Shown here: piece after piece, positions 62,372 to 64,000 of the stretch
Position numbering within the stretch: position 1 is the first letter of the stretch
Layout of the letters: every line of letters starts with the position of its first letter
From: Heliopora coerulea
Lineage: Eukaryota; Cnidaria; Anthozoa; Scleralcyonacea; Helioporidae
Reading direction: 5' to 3'
Assembly: GCA_030142905.1 (NCBI GenBank)
Contig: JASJOG010000243.1
Coordinates: forward strand, 402,410-466,409
DNA length: 64,000 nucleotides
Made by a program: the position numbers and the translations under genes
Notes under the pieces: model-generated
Seen by the model: the letters and a program-made list of their open reading frames with translations, nothing else
The model's database searches: none
Told to the model about the DNA's origin: nothing

Positions 62372-62842
62372 TTTGATTTCTGAGAAAAAATGTCTCAAGT
62401 TGCTCAAACAAAAGCTGCTCAGACACGCTCAAGATCCTTCCGTGATTTACAAGTCGCATTTCCATAAAAAGAACTGGGAACTAGTATGGGAAATTTTCTT
62501 TGAACTGGAAAGATGATGGTAAGATGTTAAGAGAGACTCGCAGTCTTCGTCTTGTTGGATGTTGGTTCAAAACAGTGGAACATTGAAAGGATGTCGAATC
62601 AAGACCGATGGCTGAAAAGGTCTTTTGAAGCAAAGCCTGTGAACGAAATACAATACCAGGGTTTTAATGACAAAGAGAAGCTTCTCTATACAATACAATA
62701 CAATACAATACCATGAACTTTATTTCATCTCGAATTTAAGATAGCAAACACATGCTAATATCTCCGAGTCTATTTCCTAAACTTGAACCTTTTAGACTAT
62801 ATTTATTTTATATCGTAATTTTTTCTATTTTTGGATGGTTTT
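62372..62842. other. Spacer between the two carrier copies
   Basis: Contains the promoter and 5' UTR region of copy A and the 3' UTR of copy B. A short (AATAC)n microsatellite lies at about 62695-62711. No other feature is seen. Confidence 0.6.
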
Positions 62843-63388
62843 TCAGCATAAAATTTCCCTTTCAATTTTAAAATTGTGGTACACTTTCCTGAGTTCATTC
62901 CACAACACAAGACTTATGATTGTATGTGGTCCCGATCGAAAGTAGTTTGCTCCTATCCCTTTGTAAAATCCTAGAAATCCTTCTTGCTTGAAAATCTTAG
63001 AAATGCACTGAAGTGGACCACTGTAGAGAACTCCACGGCCTGCTTTGTCAACTCCTTGGTTGTACAGTCTTGTGCTAACTACATCAAAGGGAGTCATTGC
63101 AATACAAACAGCAAAACTGCTACAAAAACTTGCAGACAGTCCTAAAACAAAGCTGTCTTTTTTAAAAATGTTTCTTTTTTCTATAATGTCCTTTGTGGTA
63201 GAAAACGTGGACAGCTGGGCTGCAGATCCAATGCTGACTTTCAAAACTCCACCACTTGCCCCACGCCACAGTCCGAGAATACCAAATTGTTTGTAAATAT
63301 CTCTCATGGCTTTTGAAAAGCTGGCGATGTTATGTTGTTTCCCAACAGCAATGCTTTCTGCTGCTTTGGATTGAAGTTGTGTTTTGAA
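62843..63388 (-). CDS. SLC25A35: Mitochondrial solute carrier, SLC25A35-like (copy B, 3' exon only)
   Basis: The last coding exon (182 codons with stop) of a second carrier, in the same orientation as copy A. It starts at the same splice position (acceptor TTCTTTTAG, then FKTQLQSKA) and is very similar to copy A over its whole length, including [16 protein letters not shown] and [14 protein letters not shown]. It differs at the end, with a longer tail (HNFKIEREILC). Its first exon lies beyond position 64000, so the intron is longer than 600 bp. No frameshift or stop is seen, so it is probably functional. Confidence 0.88.
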   Translation of the reverse strand, partial: FKTQLQSKAAESIAVGKQHNIASFSKAMRDIYKQFGILGLWRGASGGVLKVSIGSAAQLSTFSTTKDIIEKRNIFKKDSFVLGLSASFCSSFAVCIAMTPFDVVSTRLYNQGVDKAGRGVLYSGPLQCISKIFKQEGFLGFYKGIGANYFRSGPHTIISLVLWNELRKVYHNFKIEREILC

Positions 63389-64000
63389 CTAAAAGAAAAC
63401 AAAAACAACAAATATTCAAAATTTCTGGTGTTTAGTTATCCACAACAGTTTATTTCAAGTATACCCATCGAAAACAATTGATATTTTCAAGGGAGGAATG
63501 AGGTCTCAAACCCAGTTGGTCTTACTGACTTATGACACCAGGACAGCTGGTGGGTCAACAGGTTGTCTGGTCAAAGTCCAGACACAATAAAAGTATTCCC
63601 AGCAGTCCTTTCAAAAGGAACCTCTTTCAAATACATTGGGGAAATTGAAGAAGCCATGTAGGTACATAATCAAGTGGTCAGTATTAAAACATACAAGAGC
63701 ATATCTAACTGGTACTTCGTTCTTCAATTCATCGGCCTTGCTTGAGAAACACTCTATTTTAAATGTGGATTGTGCATTCTTTTTGAATAAATTATCTCAA
63801 GTAATGCCAGAATGAAAGCAAATTTTTTGCTGAGGATGTGAACCATTAAATAGTTTTTATATAAATTTTATGCTCAATTTTACTCTAATACAATAGTGGG
63901 ATAAATTTTGAAAAGAATATTGAACTTAGGTAAACTCAGGCAAATTCTTGTGAATTGGCATGAATTTGAGTCAGTGATTTTAGCTGACATAACATCATTA

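Overview
This is an intron-rich, AT-biased nuclear window from an animal. GT-AG splicing, a motile-cilium docking gene, metazoan-type DNA ligase III and mitochondrial ribosomal protein genes rule out bacteria, plants and fungi. The mix of an invertebrate DNA ligase III carrying a PBZ zinc finger, tRNA-derived SINEs, a Penelope-like retroelement and many foldback elements suggests a marine invertebrate. An anthozoan cnidarian (coral or sea anemone) is my best guess, but nothing here proves it.

Layout. 256-9198 (+): the 3' 14 exons of an outer-dynein-arm docking coiled-coil gene (ODAD1/CCDC63 family). 10927-27360 (+): a complete 27-exon DNA ligase III gene. 27361-37029: about 10 kb of repeat-filled DNA with one possible decayed gene. 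37030-40442 (+): mitochondrial ribosomal protein L47 (uL29m). 40443-44590: repeats, trinucleotide arrays and a broken Penelope-like element. 44600-47388 (+): a small TATA-box gene for a secreted acidic Gly-Glu-Ser repeat protein that I do not recognise. 49386-56185 (-): a four-exon VIT/vWA gene (VWA5B family). 59112-59732 (+): intronless mitochondrial L9. 60555-62371 and 62843-beyond 64000 (-): two tandem SLC25A35-like mitochondrial carriers. Four of the seven recognised gene types (LIG3, MRPL47, MRPL9, SLC25A35) act wholly or partly in mitochondria. They are on different strands with separate promoters, so this looks like coincidence.

The most unusual content is outside the genes. At least eight short foldback insertions (about 175-380 bp), most with clear 10-17 bp target-site duplications, are scattered through introns and spacers. 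Most carry a hammerhead-ribozyme-like core (CTGANGA, hairpin, GAAA, then a two-base-pair palindromic stem III and an NUH cleavage triplet). The same motif lies in the 3' region of the Penelope-like element at 42.6-43.8 kb, which ties the small elements to that retroelement lineage. A separate foldback at 3.8-4.0 kb has perfect 50-bp arms around the 3' half of a tRNA-like sequence. Very long pyrimidine tracts sit in the LIG3 (1.56 kb) and VWA5B-like (0.55 kb) introns. All exon models are read by eye from splice signals and phase; no transcript or database evidence was available.
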